64,000 nucleotides of DNA from NCBI RefSeq assembly GCF_047556435.1, contig NZ_CP180210.1, positions 62,001 through 126,000 on the forward strand. Reading direction: 5' to 3'. A program made the translations under genes and the position numbers. This stretch comes from Alteromonas sp047556435 (GTDB lineage: Bacteria; Pseudomonadota; Gammaproteobacteria; Enterobacterales; Alteromonadaceae). This document shows positions 52,201 to 61,452 of the stretch, one piece after another (position 1 is the stretch's first letter; each line of letters opens with the position of its first letter). The notes below the pieces were generated by a model. The model ran no database searches and was not told where the DNA came from. It saw only the letters and a list, made by a program, of their open reading frames with translations.

Positions 52201-52284
52201 TACTGGCATCATCACACTGGTACCCAGAAGCAGGGAGATGCTCTGCGTCAGCAATGTTTTTTTGTATGGTAGTTTACGTTTCAT
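49207..52284 (-). CDS. TonB-dependent receptor, oligosaccharide type (1)
   Basis: A 1025-residue outer-membrane receptor with signal peptide (to about residue 30, VMAQQ), a TonB box around VEVIEVTG, a plug domain (IGKFPDTNLAESLQRITGVSI; VTVRGFGG) and a large barrel ending in LGARYTF. The DAISAEDIGKFPDTNLAESL plug motif is typical of the carbohydrate-specific receptors of marine gammaproteobacteria and caulobacters. It probably imports oligosaccharides released by the neighbouring enzymes. ATG 52284 has GGGGA 6 bases upstream. It lies upstream of the sapC operon and downstream of the GH3 gene's terminator. Confidence 0.88.
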   Translation of the reverse strand: MKRKLPYKKTLLTQSISLLLGTSVMMPVMAQQNDVDMQDDEPVEVIEVTGLKSSLTEAASIKQNSVGVVDAISAEDIGKFPDTNLAESLQRITGVSISRSNGEGNEVTVRGFGGQNNMITLNGRMMPAAQTYGGGSGADGTTRGGSTRAFDFGNLASEGVRAVEVYKTSKADIATGGIGATINIITARPLDNPGFSATVGAKAVHDTTNRVGDDVTPELSGLMNWTNDEANFGVNVAAVVQQRDSGYVGATVNDWNIGTWGDPNDPDTLFNNADMSIYDNAPEVGQLYARPNDLRYAFSDRQRERKNAQITLQYAPADNMTATLDYIFAENEITEHRGEITNWVQNGSNVTNVVFDDGPVATPIYIAENYNGTVDEGYEQQYREQTNTLNSLGLNFEYFVNDSLKLNFDVHNSEMESLPSGPSDNLASGEIAVGIGAPSVASREWWFDPELPTYRNVYDDSERGNNNGVVDAGDVGSSILRFRHASQVTEITQFKFDGTYFMDNGKFQFGVEGRAMEMNARQTAGDNMTLGNWGIANPGEFSEGLLEPIDVGALFEDFDIGQSQGIGFIGDPVALAREGIALYPSDANYFGVSSVFSTNDTVKEDTMAAYFQVHIEAEWNDMPVNVLAGVRYETTDVESTSLVTPPSYLVWENNNDFSVFTDPNTTAQPLSVDADYDNLLPSLDFDIMLTDDIKGRFSYSKTIARAGYGDLRVSPSNFGLTGSTINGARATASSSNPALLPLESDNFDLSLEWYYDESSYASVGFFEKRVANFIGTGQQDRTFFGIQDQTAGPRAIAAAEALRERGFAVDDTSLFAMMVLLEHPEAFPNGADDYTGTAEQILRLGETPGWDLIPEEGDPDMVFRTSYPQNNREAKLYGAELAVQHFFGDTGFGVQANYTIVRGDIGFDNEGNPNVSQFALTGLSDTANLVLLYENYGWTARVAWNWREKFLNRANYKGSNNPAYIEDYYQIDANVSYDVSENLTVFVEGINITDENSREHGRTPNQLWYLEDLGARYHLGARYTF

Positions 52285-52478
52285 GTGTGTCCCCAATCGT
52301 TTCCCTATGACCTGCTTACTACAACCTTACATTCTTCGCTGGCTTTCCTGGCCATCGTGGTAGTTCACCATTGAGCGTAAGAGTAAACAAACTGTTAACG
52401 AATGGTAATGAGGTAGTGCTGGCAAGCTATTATCTTTTTTCACAATACAGTGTCGATAAATTGCGTATTTGGTGAGTT

Positions 52479-52502
52479 AAAAAAGCCGGGACAGTGCCCG
52501 GC
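52479..52502 (-). terminator. Rho-independent terminator after GH3
   Basis: On the minus strand GCCGGG (from 52502), loop CACTGT and CCCGGC (to 52485) are followed by six T (52484-52479). It is 26 bases beyond the GH3 stop and separates it from the TonB receptor downstream. Confidence 0.9.
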
Positions 52503-52527
52503 TCGATATTTCAGTATGGCGGAATGC

Positions 52528-55065
52528 TCAAAACTGACAACTTGCCTGCCCTTGATTTGCCACCAAAACCAGTTGCCGGAGTTGTATAGAAAGCGGACCA
52601 TCACTGGTAATTTGCATGGGAGAGACGAGTTTTTCCATATCGACCTTGTCACTAAAACAGCTTAGCTTAATATAGCGAGTCTGCCAGTCGCTGGTGCGAT
52701 CGAAAGACGATGTCACATCAACCTGAGCCGGATCTCGCTGGTCACTTTTTAGTGCCAGACTGACGGCAGAAGCAGTGGGCTCAAGGACTTTGTATTCCAG
52801 CGCCAGTGCCATATCACCGTTACTTTGACGGCTTAAATCAACGGCGTCGCCCTGAATCGACACAGAGCCTGCACCTTGCCAGGTAACAATAACCGTATCT
52901 TCCTGCGCCATATCGTCTGCCGCAATGGCGCTCAGGTCGCCACCCGGGCTGGTTGCCTGAGGAGGATAAACCACTTCTGTGCCGACGCTGTCGGTTATCA
53001 TTAACTGCCAAGGCGTGACAGGATCGCCGGCTAGCAGAAAGCGTGTGGTGGGGTCGCCGTCACCGGCCACCGCCGTTGATTCGTCCAGTGTGTCTAATGT
53101 GCTGACATCGCGGTAGCTAAGTCCGTAGCCAAAAGGAAAAAGTGTTTCAGCGCTGGCCTGATCACCGTTTTGTCTGGCATCCATCGGGCTTGCCGGCCAA
53201 GAGAAACTCAGCTTCCCGGTAAAGTCGTAACGTGGTGCCCCGTCGCTGTCACTAAGCAATACATCGGCGATGCCGCCGCCCTCTGTGCCCGGTAACCAGG
53301 CGGCTACAAAGGCATCCGATGCATTAATTTCCGGATTCACCCACATAGGACGACCTGACAGAAACACCGACACGGTGGGAATGCCGGCTGCCTGTAGCGC
53401 CTGCAGCTGAGTCAGCGCAGTGGTGTCCTGATAATCGAGATGAGGCCGATCGCCCTGGAATTCTGCATAAGGCTGTTCGCCGAACACAACGATGGCGACA
53501 TCCGGCTGTGGTGCCAGCGTATCGTCGATACTTCCTGAGACACCCACTGACGGAAGGTAGCTCAGCGAGCCGCCGGCCTTACTGACCTGTTCACGTAAGC
53601 CCTCAAGAATCGACTGACTGTTAGGGAAATCACTGTTTTTATTGCCCGTTCCCTGCCAGCTTAATGTCCAGCCTCCGGCAGCCTGACCCACATCATCGGC
53701 GGCTTCGCCTGCAACCAGGATCGTGGCCGTGGGCGATATGGGCAGTGTTGCGTTGTTATTTTTCAGTAACACCAGCGATTTTCTGACCGCTTCGCGAGCG
53801 ACGGCGCGATGCTCATCACTTCCCAGCAGATCAAAATCGCCGGCATAAGGCCGAGACGAAGGCAGCACAGAATCTAATATGCCAGCACGGGCTTTAACGC
53901 GCAGAATGCGGCTTACCGCTTCATTCAGACGAGACTGAGAAATGGTGCCATCTTTTACCTGCGCTAATGTATTTTCATAAAGCGCCTTCCAGCTGTCAGG
54001 AGCCATAAACATATCCAGACCAGCGTTGAATGCCTGAGGGCAGGAAGTGGGCTCGCATCCTTTTACCTGCCCGTGGCCGTTCCAGTCACCAACCACAAAG
54101 CCGTCGAAACCCATACGACCAACGAGTACATCGGTCAGCATCGCCTTGAAGCCATGCATCTTAGTGCCGTGCCAGCTGTTGTATGACGCCATAGCCACCT
54201 GCACGCCCGCCTGAATAGCGGGTGGATAGCCCGCGGCGTGAACGTCACGCAGTTCTGCCTCAGAGACATTACTGTCGCCCTGATCTTTACCACCAATAGT
54301 ACTGCCGTCACCAACGAAGTGCTTCACCGTGGCGATCACGTGCTCATCGCTGAGAAATTCATCAGTGTTTACTTTTCCCTGCAGCCCGGTCACCAATGCG
54401 CCTGCGTAGCGGGCAACAATGTCCGGGTGCTCCGAGTAGCTCTCGAAAGTGCGTCCCCAGCGGTCATCCTGCGCTACAGCCACTGTCGGCGCAAAAGTCC
54501 AGTCGTTACCGGTGACGCGGATTTCTCTGGCAGTGATTTCGCCAATACGGGTCATAAGTTCAGCGTCATTGGCGGCGCCCAGCCCGATGTTGTGGGGGAA
54601 CAATGTGGCACCAACAATATTGTTGTGGCCGTGCACCGCATCTACGCCCCACATGAGCGGGATGCCAAGATAGCCATCGGAAGTATCCACTGACGCCTGC
54701 CACATCGCATCGGCCAGTGCCAGCCAGTTTTTAGCGGCGGTACGGTTGTCATTGCCCGGCGCGCTGTTACCGCCGTTGAGTATGGAGCCCAAATGGTATT
54801 TTTTTACTTCTTCTGGTGTCACTGAGGCGATATCAGCCTGAATAACCTGACCGACTTTTTCTTCCAGCGTCATCTTCTCAAGCAGCTCTGCCACTCTTGC
54901 CTCGACAGCCAGGCTGGTGGTTAACGGCGATGACTGCTTCGGCCATTGTTCCGGATGAATAGTCGGAGGGCCGGTTCTTTCCGGTGGCGCTGGCGCTTTG
55001 GAAGAGGGGCCGCAGCCACTGATTGCCATAACAAGTAAACAAAGGGAAGTGGTTTGGTATTTCAC
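52528..55065 (-). CDS. GH3 exo-acting beta-glucosidase/xylosidase-type lipoprotein (ExoP-like)
   Basis: An 845-residue family 3 glycoside hydrolase. The lipobox AISGC follows a short signal. The N-terminal GH3 barrel contains VVGDWNGHGQ, whose Asp (about residue 326) is the nucleophile; the (alpha/beta)6 domain has SLVLLKNNNATLPI and GEQPYAEFQGDRP. The C-terminal part is a beta-sandwich like that of ExoP, the Pseudoalteromonas beta-glucanase of about 840 residues. It should release single glucosyl (or xylosyl) units from beta-1,3/1,4 oligosaccharides at the outer membrane or in the periplasm. It is preceded by a 279-base upstream region and followed by a strong terminator, so it is probably monocistronic. 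Confidence 0.9.
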   Translation of the reverse strand: MKYQTTSLCLLVMAISGCGPSSKAPAPPERTGPPTIHPEQWPKQSSPLTTSLAVEARVAELLEKMTLEEKVGQVIQADIASVTPEEVKKYHLGSILNGGNSAPGNDNRTAAKNWLALADAMWQASVDTSDGYLGIPLMWGVDAVHGHNNIVGATLFPHNIGLGAANDAELMTRIGEITAREIRVTGNDWTFAPTVAVAQDDRWGRTFESYSEHPDIVARYAGALVTGLQGKVNTDEFLSDEHVIATVKHFVGDGSTIGGKDQGDSNVSEAELRDVHAAGYPPAIQAGVQVAMASYNSWHGTKMHGFKAMLTDVLVGRMGFDGFVVGDWNGHGQVKGCEPTSCPQAFNAGLDMFMAPDSWKALYENTLAQVKDGTISQSRLNEAVSRILRVKARAGILDSVLPSSRPYAGDFDLLGSDEHRAVAREAVRKSLVLLKNNNATLPISPTATILVAGEAADDVGQAAGGWTLSWQGTGNKNSDFPNSQSILEGLREQVSKAGGSLSYLPSVGVSGSIDDTLAPQPDVAIVVFGEQPYAEFQGDRPHLDYQDTTALTQLQALQAAGIPTVSVFLSGRPMWVNPEINASDAFVAAWLPGTEGGGIADVLLSDSDGAPRYDFTGKLSFSWPASPMDARQNGDQASAETLFPFGYGLSYRDVSTLDTLDESTAVAGDGDPTTRFLLAGDPVTPWQLMITDSVGTEVVYPPQATSPGGDLSAIAADDMAQEDTVIVTWQGAGSVSIQGDAVDLSRQSNGDMALALEYKVLEPTASAVSLALKSDQRDPAQVDVTSSFDRTSDWQTRYIKLSCFSDKVDMEKLVSPMQITSDGPLSIQLRQLVLVANQGQASCQF

Positions 55066-55344
55066 GACGGACTGACTCCGGGATAAATTTTAAGCAAGTT
55101 CACAGAAGTAAAGGCGGGGGTAAAGGTAAAGCCTAAAAATCTCAATAGACTAATTAGAATTCGTAAAAATAGGCTGACGGCTCCAGGTAAAAGAAAGCCA
55201 GTCGGGGAGCGGAGCAGGATATGCGAAAGACGAGGAATGCATGACGAGTACCGCCGAGTGTAAACGTTCTGACTTCCATAGCCTGAGTGGGTGACTCAGG
55301 GTGACGAAGGCCAGCGGCTTCTCTGTTGCTGCTTACGCGGCGGG

Positions 55345-56010
55345 CTATGGCCGTAAAAAAGCGGTAGCAGTAAAACGTCCTTTGTAGGGATCCATTACCG
55401 GGCGAAAGCCAGCGCCAATATCGCCTGAATGCAGCGAGCTGCAGCGATAAGCAATAAGGCGGTTAAAACGAGCGTTCACTGAATAGATGCGCTCGAACAG
55501 CGGGGTACTGCTGTGAATATAATCCGGGGAAGGTGGATGGCGCTGAAGGTCCTGTTCCAGTGCAGGAAGATACTCCCGCTGACGGCTTTCATCGATATAC
55601 TCAAAGCCGGTGCGGCGATGCCGGTAAAATGCAGTACCGCCGTGCTGAGGCTCGCAAAGGTAATGGACCACAGCAATTTCGTCCGGTTTAGGTTGGTCGA
55701 AGTGCGGAACTCGCTGTATCGGCGATAGCTCACCAGGTGATTTTGTTACCATGGAAAAGTAACTTTCTCCCTGAGTAATGGCCGGTAAATCGCAGCCTGT
55801 CAGCGCGATAGCTTTATTAATGATGTCAATCAGAAACGCGTTATACATGTCCATAGTCCTGGCTCGCAAGCCTGGATAGAGACCATTTTCAAAGAGCTCA
55901 ACACACTGAGTAACGGCCTGTTGTTTCAATACGTCTGCAGCAGGGGCGGCATCGTCAATGATTAAAATCGGCTGCAACTCCCGCCCCATTTGTGCAGTGT
56001 GCACTTCCAT
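55345..56010 (-). CDS. DUF6445 family protein, possible 2-oxoglutarate dioxygenase fold
   Basis: A 221-residue protein of the DUF6445 family. The arrangement VPHFDQPKPDEIAVVHYL, then GGTAFYRHRRTGFEYI and RCSSLHSGDI, looks like a prolyl-hydroxylase-type Fe(II)/2-oxoglutarate jelly roll with an HxD...H triad; this reading is inference. It is separated by 2 bases from the halogenase stop when started at ATG 56010; ATG 56031, inside the halogenase frame end, is an alternative. It pairs with halogenase copy 2 much as the cupin pairs with halogenase copy 1. Confidence 0.75.
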   Translation of the reverse strand: MEVHTAQMGRELQPILIIDDAAPAADVLKQQAVTQCVELFENGLYPGLRARTMDMYNAFLIDIINKAIALTGCDLPAITQGESYFSMVTKSPGELSPIQRVPHFDQPKPDEIAVVHYLCEPQHGGTAFYRHRRTGFEYIDESRQREYLPALEQDLQRHPPSPDYIHSSTPLFERIYSVNARFNRLIAYRCSSLHSGDIGAGFRPVMDPYKGRFTATAFLRP

Positions 56011-56012
56011 CG

Positions 56013-57515
56013 TTATTGCGCCATCTGGCAATGCTCACGAATGTAATCATCGTGAGAGGGCATGTAGTCAGCCGAACGACGGATCACGCCACGGATCTCT
56101 TCCAGACGATGCGTCAACTGCTCATCGGTGTAGCGATTGGCTAGAGCATGATAGCCCCTGGGGCGTAGTCCTTGTCCGTACATCACTTCAAACCAGCTGA
56201 TGTCGTTAAACAGCTCGTTATTAAAACGGAAAATGCGACCATTCTCTTCAAATAAATCCATTTTTCTCTGCAATTCGTCCGGAATATCCATGGTTTTGCA
56301 GTAGCGCCAGAATGGGGTATCTGTTCGGCTGGTAGCATGATAATGCAGGATCAGAAAGTCACGTATCGCCTCATACTCGAAGCACATTTGGCGGTTAAAT
56401 TCATCCACATCCTGTTGTGACTGACCCTGGTGGGGAAAGAAGCTGAAAAACTTGGAGATGGCTACCTGTATCAGGTGCAGGCTGGTGGACTCCAGTGGCT
56501 CCATAAACCCGGAAGACAACCCCACCGCCAGACAATTATGCGACCAGCTTTTACGACGCATGCCGGTTCTGAATTTGATAAGGCGGGGCTCGCCGAGCAT
56601 ATCGCCGTCGAGGTTACTTTTAAGAATATCGAGCGCGTCGTCGTCGCTCATAAACTTGCTGCTGTAGACATGTCCGTTACCAGTGCGGTGCTGCAAAGGA
56701 ATACGCCATTGCCAGCCTGCTTGCTGTGCTGCGGCGCGTGTGAAGGGCCAGGGCTCATCATTGCGTGCAGTTCCTACCGTAACTGCGCGGTCACAAGGCA
56801 ACCAGTGTTGCCAGTCATCGAAGCCTGCATTCAGGGTTTGTTCAATTAACAGTGCACGAAAGCCCGAACAGTCGATGAAAAAGTCGGCTTCCAGCGCGTC
56901 GCCGTTTTCCAGCGTCACACTGGCGATGTCGCCGTTCTCGTGTTGCTGTACCGTATCGACTTTTCCTTCAATACGTTTAACGCCCCAGCCTTCAGCAAGT
57001 TTGCGTAAATAGCGGGCGTATAAACCAGCATCAAAGTGAAAGGCATAGGCGATTTTTGACAGCGGAGAGTTGCCGGCATCGATAGGGCGCATGAACTTTT
57101 TCTGCAAACACGCCTGAGACGCCAGCGAGTAATCGTCAAGATCTCCAGCGAGTCCTTGCTGTTGCATGCGTAACCAGTATTGATAAAAGTGCACGCCTTC
57201 CATGTTTTTGCCCAATTCGCCAAACGCATGGAAGTACTTACTGCCGATTTTGTCCCAGTCAGTAAATTGAATGCCCAGTTTAAACGTGCCGCCGGTTTCC
57301 CTGACAAACTCATCCTCATCCAGCCCGATAAGATCGTTATACAACATAAGCTGTGGAATGGTGGCTTCGCCCACGCCTACGGTGCCGATATCATCAGACT
57401 CGACCAGCGTAACTGCGGTCTTGCTGGTGTCCAGTACTTTGCCGAGCGCCGCTGCCGTCATCCACCCGGCTGAACCGCCACCTAGAATAAGTATGTGCTG
57501 TAAAGGTTTCACCAT
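56013..57515 (-). CDS. Tryptophan-halogenase-family flavoprotein (copy 2)
   Basis: A 500-residue paralogue of the halogenase at 45513-47015. It has the FAD motif GGGSAGW, Lys79 in TFKLGIQFTDW, WQWRIP near residue 266 and GFMEPLESTSLHL, so it should be able to form the hypohalous acid/lysine intermediate. It is the first gene of a two-gene unit with DUF6445, downstream of a terminator that ends the TonB receptor 2 transcript. The two halogenases are similar in motif and length but clearly diverged, so they are not a recent tandem copy. Substrate unknown. Confidence 0.85.
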   Translation of the reverse strand: MVKPLQHILILGGGSAGWMTAAALGKVLDTSKTAVTLVESDDIGTVGVGEATIPQLMLYNDLIGLDEDEFVRETGGTFKLGIQFTDWDKIGSKYFHAFGELGKNMEGVHFYQYWLRMQQQGLAGDLDDYSLASQACLQKKFMRPIDAGNSPLSKIAYAFHFDAGLYARYLRKLAEGWGVKRIEGKVDTVQQHENGDIASVTLENGDALEADFFIDCSGFRALLIEQTLNAGFDDWQHWLPCDRAVTVGTARNDEPWPFTRAAAQQAGWQWRIPLQHRTGNGHVYSSKFMSDDDALDILKSNLDGDMLGEPRLIKFRTGMRRKSWSHNCLAVGLSSGFMEPLESTSLHLIQVAISKFFSFFPHQGQSQQDVDEFNRQMCFEYEAIRDFLILHYHATSRTDTPFWRYCKTMDIPDELQRKMDLFEENGRIFRFNNELFNDISWFEVMYGQGLRPRGYHALANRYTDEQLTHRLEEIRGVIRRSADYMPSHDDYIREHCQMAQ

Positions 57516-57606
57516 AGTGCACTGCCTTTTTATTATTTCTTCTGACGCTGCCGTCAGGCTGTTGCGTAGAGTATTATCCGCATTGTTACCCGTGGCAATA
57601 AAACGG

Positions 57607-57639
57607 AAAAAGCAGGAAGCTCTTAACAGAACTTCCTGC
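57607..57639 (-). terminator. Rho-independent terminator after TonB receptor 2
   Basis: GCAGGAAG (57612-57619) pairs with CTTCCTGC (57632-57639), with a further TCT/AGA pairing inside after one mismatch. On the minus strand the stem is followed by TTTTT. It separates the receptor from the halogenase-DUF6445 unit. Confidence 0.82.
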
Positions 57640-57722
57640 GTGTATAGCCAGCGTGATCACCGATGAGCCTGAATGGGCACACATCCCCATCGGTGTGTCG
57701 CGTTAGCATGTGGGTCATGGCA

Positions 57723-60700
57723 TCAGAAGTTTGCTCTGAGAACCAGTGCCACACGACGGTCGGCTATAAACCATGAACGACCAGCCTCCAGGCCTTCGTT
57801 ATTCAGTTGCATGATGGTCTCGGACTGCGCATTCGTCAGGTTAGTACCCTGCAAGCCCACCGTAATGTGCTCATTGATGTTGTAGAACACCGAACCATCA
57901 AGCTGTCCGTGATCGTCGTACCAAAGTGGGGCTTTGGAAATGACATCACGGGTTGTCAGCAGATAACGCGAGCGCCAGTTATAAGCAAGACGGGCACTCC
58001 AGTCGTTCTTTTCATACATTACCACCAGGTTAGCGGTCTTCTTAGACTGCCCCTGCAACGGCACGTTATCCAGGTTTACGCGGATACCGGTGTCGGTGAA
58101 GTCATCACCTACCCAGTCTTCACTGTCAGCATCCACTTCATTGTTTGGCACGCCGCCGGCATCAATGTAAGTGAAAGTGGCCTGCACACCGAAGCCGTTC
58201 CACGGCGATGGCAGCATGTCGAAAAACTGCTGATAGGCAATCTCAATACCATCCATTTTTCCGTCGCCACCGTTGGTCGTACTGTTCAGCAGTACGGCCT
58301 GGGTTTGTCCGGTCTCCGGGTTGGTGTATTCACGCGCCGCTGCTCCCTGAATAAAATAGTTCTTCAGATCTTTGTGGAATATCGTGGCACTTAACTGACC
58401 CACCTCTGCGAAATACCATTCCAATGCGAAGTCATACTGAATGGCCTCCATAGGTTCCAGGAACGGGTTACCACCAGAGCCCGTCCACGCAGGTACATAG
58501 CTGTACTGAATGAGGTTCTCTTCCGGCGGTGGCGGATTTTCAGGGTCGGTCTGCGGGCGCACGCTGGTCACCGGTTCGTTACCCAGTGTGGCGCGGTTTC
58601 TGACATCGCCCATATCCGGCAGGGCAACGGCTTTTGAGAAAGCGAAGCGTGCCAGAAGCTCGTCGGTAAGTTCCACTTTAATGTTGAAGCTTGGCAGGAA
58701 CATATCAAATTCGGTTTCTGCTGACAGTTGCTGCTCGGCGTCGTTACCAAATGCGCGGTCGCCTTCGGAAAGATAGTTGATTTGTTCGCCAATCCAACGG
58801 TTTTCCTCGGCCTCTACGGCTTCTTCAAACGTGGCATAGTTGCCAGCGGCGATTTGCTCATTCACCCACGCGGTCACGATTTCCGGTGTCAGGCGCTGGC
58901 TTTGCAACGACTCTGGTGGCGGGAAGTCAGGCAGCAGGTCCGGGAAGGTGATGGCCCCTTTTGCGGTTCTTTTGAGGTTGACGTAACGTAGCCCGATGTT
59001 ACCGCTGTAGCGCAGATCTCCGGTGCCTTCGAAGTTAACGCGAACGTAAATGGCTTTATTGGTTTCCTGCGTTGAGTTTATTTCGCCGGGAGTGAACAGG
59101 CCGAATTCTGCGTCTACACCATCGCGGTCACGGTATGGTTCCCAACTACCGCCTGCGGTCATGTAAGGCATGGCTCCGCCGATAATTGAGCGTACATAGT
59201 CTTCAGTCGCATGAATGGTCTGGCCGCCAGGAATATTGGCGACACCACCACCGTGGAAATCGGTCCAGTCCACCAGCTCAAAGTTGGAACTGTCTACCGG
59301 AATTTGGTCAAGCCAGCCAGCAGGCGCAGCGCTGGAATATTCCGGACCTAAAGGCCCCCAGTTCCAGCTGGTAGAACGTACGGTCTGATCACGCTTGGCA
59401 TAGCGGGCACCCGCCTGAATAGACGTAATTAATCCCTCACTGTCCGGATAATATTTGCCGTCAAAACGGATGGCTTTGGAATCACCTTCGGAACGCTCCC
59501 AATGATCCATCGCACTGCGAAGAAAATAAGATGTTGGGTCCTGGAAGTAATTGGTGTCGCCTGCCGGATCACCGGTAAAGCCAGGGTAGTTTCCACTCTC
59601 GTATTCGCCTGGATTGGCATCGCGATAGCCAAAATACGGTTCCAGCAGTGCCATGTTCGGTGTCGATGTTGTCACGTCATAATACTGCCCGGCAAACGCT
59701 GCCGTGTGCACTACCAGATCGTCATCAGAGGTTTCTGCTTTTACGTACTGTAGGTCAGTAGAGAGTTCGAGGTTTTCTGTGGCTTTCCATTCAAGGTTAA
59801 ATGAAAGGTCTTCCACCAGGGTTTCGGTATCTTTCACGCGGGAATCAAACTGCGTTGGGTAGCCGAATTGCGGTCTACCGCCCGCTTCCCATGAACGTAT
59901 GATGCGGTCGTTATTGCCATCTGCTGCGCGCCAGCCATCCGTACCCTGTGTCATGGTGCCGTTTTCGAACAGACCGTCTTCGTCAAAGGAGAACGATGTG
60001 CCTTCCAGCGGGCGTGTGCGGCGGCCATCTAACGAGTAGTAACCACCCTGATATTTCACGGCCTGTTCGTGCCAGGAGAGGCGTGCGTCTGAACGGATAT
60101 ACTGGATGGTACCCAATAAGGTTTCATCTTCGTTTTGCCACTGTAGCGCACTGGCGATCCCTTTACGCTCGCGGTCGTCAAACTTTTTCAGCAGGTTTGA
60201 CGCATTAGGCATCCACACCGTGCCTTCGCCGTCTTCACCCACAAACGCCTCTGCGCCTGCCAAATCGCGGGCATAGAAAGGGACATAGGCATCTGACTGA
60301 ATCCCGTGAGATTCACCGTATAACTGTGAGTGGGCGAAGTTAACCAGAAAGCCAACCTCACCGCCATTGCGGATGTCCCACCGGTCACTGAAAAGGCCGG
60401 AATAAGTCGGGCTCCCTTTTTCTGCCAGATCGCCATAAGAGTAGTCGCCACTGAATGCCAGTACGCGGTCTTCAGAATCAAAAGGCTTGCGGGTACGCAG
60501 GCTCACCGTACCGCCTATACCACCTTCAATCATGTCGGCGGTCTGGTTTTTATATACATCAACCCCGCCCATCAGTTCGGGCGAGACGTCCTGAAATGAC
60601 AATCCTCGACCACTATTGGCTGTGAAAGAGTCACGTCCATTAAACTCACTGCGGGTTTGCGTCATACCACGAATAATCGCACCACTGCCTTCCACACTGA

Positions 60701-61046
60701 AGTGGTCTGGATCATCCGGACCGGCGAAGCGCTCCACGTTTACGCCAGGCAGTCGTTGAATAGCTTCAAGTACACTGCGGTCTGGTAATGAGCCAATGTC
60801 TTCTGCGGTAATCGCATCGACTACCGTATCTGACATTCGCTTTAAATTCTGTGCGCTATTCAGGTTACCGCGAATACCTTTTACTTCAATAACTTCTACA
60901 GATTCATCATCTTCTTCCTCGGCTTCGGTTTCCGGTGTTTCCTGCGCATAGGCGGTATGCAGAACTGACACCAGCGACAACGCCAGTAAGGACTTCCTGA
61001 ACTTCCTGTTAGGGCCAAAATGCTGGTCCTGTTTTGACATCTTCAT
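57723..61046 (-). CDS. TonB-dependent receptor, oligosaccharide type (2)
   Basis: A very large receptor of 1107 residues. A signal peptide ending VLHTAYAQE is followed by an acidic stretch and a TonB box near SVEVIEVKG. The plug contains GSLPDRSVLEAIQRLPGVNV and ends GGIGGTVSLRTRKP, and the barrel ends in RRVALVLRANF. Its size and plug motifs match the polysaccharide-type receptors of marine Alteromonadales. It shares the VEVIEVxG box with receptor 1 but the two are not close copies. It probably imports oligosaccharides; the ligand is not predictable. It is preceded by a 406-base gap. Confidence 0.87.
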   Translation of the reverse strand: MKMSKQDQHFGPNRKFRKSLLALSLVSVLHTAYAQETPETEAEEEDDESVEVIEVKGIRGNLNSAQNLKRMSDTVVDAITAEDIGSLPDRSVLEAIQRLPGVNVERFAGPDDPDHFSVEGSGAIIRGMTQTRSEFNGRDSFTANSGRGLSFQDVSPELMGGVDVYKNQTADMIEGGIGGTVSLRTRKPFDSEDRVLAFSGDYSYGDLAEKGSPTYSGLFSDRWDIRNGGEVGFLVNFAHSQLYGESHGIQSDAYVPFYARDLAGAEAFVGEDGEGTVWMPNASNLLKKFDDRERKGIASALQWQNEDETLLGTIQYIRSDARLSWHEQAVKYQGGYYSLDGRRTRPLEGTSFSFDEDGLFENGTMTQGTDGWRAADGNNDRIIRSWEAGGRPQFGYPTQFDSRVKDTETLVEDLSFNLEWKATENLELSTDLQYVKAETSDDDLVVHTAAFAGQYYDVTTSTPNMALLEPYFGYRDANPGEYESGNYPGFTGDPAGDTNYFQDPTSYFLRSAMDHWERSEGDSKAIRFDGKYYPDSEGLITSIQAGARYAKRDQTVRSTSWNWGPLGPEYSSAAPAGWLDQIPVDSSNFELVDWTDFHGGGVANIPGGQTIHATEDYVRSIIGGAMPYMTAGGSWEPYRDRDGVDAEFGLFTPGEINSTQETNKAIYVRVNFEGTGDLRYSGNIGLRYVNLKRTAKGAITFPDLLPDFPPPESLQSQRLTPEIVTAWVNEQIAAGNYATFEEAVEAEENRWIGEQINYLSEGDRAFGNDAEQQLSAETEFDMFLPSFNIKVELTDELLARFAFSKAVALPDMGDVRNRATLGNEPVTSVRPQTDPENPPPPEENLIQYSYVPAWTGSGGNPFLEPMEAIQYDFALEWYFAEVGQLSATIFHKDLKNYFIQGAAAREYTNPETGQTQAVLLNSTTNGGDGKMDGIEIAYQQFFDMLPSPWNGFGVQATFTYIDAGGVPNNEVDADSEDWVGDDFTDTGIRVNLDNVPLQGQSKKTANLVVMYEKNDWSARLAYNWRSRYLLTTRDVISKAPLWYDDHGQLDGSVFYNINEHITVGLQGTNLTNAQSETIMQLNNEGLEAGRSWFIADRRVALVLRANF

Positions 61047-61452
61047 GTGTTACCCCAGATGAATTATTGGTATTACCTGCAACCCATCGTTTGGGGCGCA
61101 GTTACTTTTATTCTTGGGTTAAATTTTGTGCGATGGGGTGAGGGCAATCAACGAAAGACACAAATAACACAATAGCAAAAACATAAATCGCAACATTTAA
61201 TTAACATACTTTGGGTGTTCTATTAAAAAGTAATACAAATTAGTCGCTTGAGAGTGGGGGTTTTGTTAACTTTTTGGTTTCCCCGCGTTTACTGGTTGCC
61301 GTTCACCGGTAAAGCAGGTTGTTCACACCAGAGTCCGAACGCTGTGCGAACGGGGGAAATGAATAAAAGCACGCGGAAGGAGCGGTGAGAAAGCGGGTGA
61401 AGGGGGGGGCGCTGGGCGGCAATTCAGCCGCCCGCATGGTCATCCAAAAACG
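61047..61452. other. AT-rich intergenic region with a hairpin after GH9
   Basis: About 400 bases. The part near the TonB receptor (61150-61260) is AT-rich and must contain its leftward promoter; no operator was recognised. Near GH9, GGGCGGC (61414-61420) pairs with GCCGCCC (61427-61433) around AATTCA, a possible terminator without a T-run. A run of eight G is at 61402-61409. No gene is supported. Confidence 0.45.
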
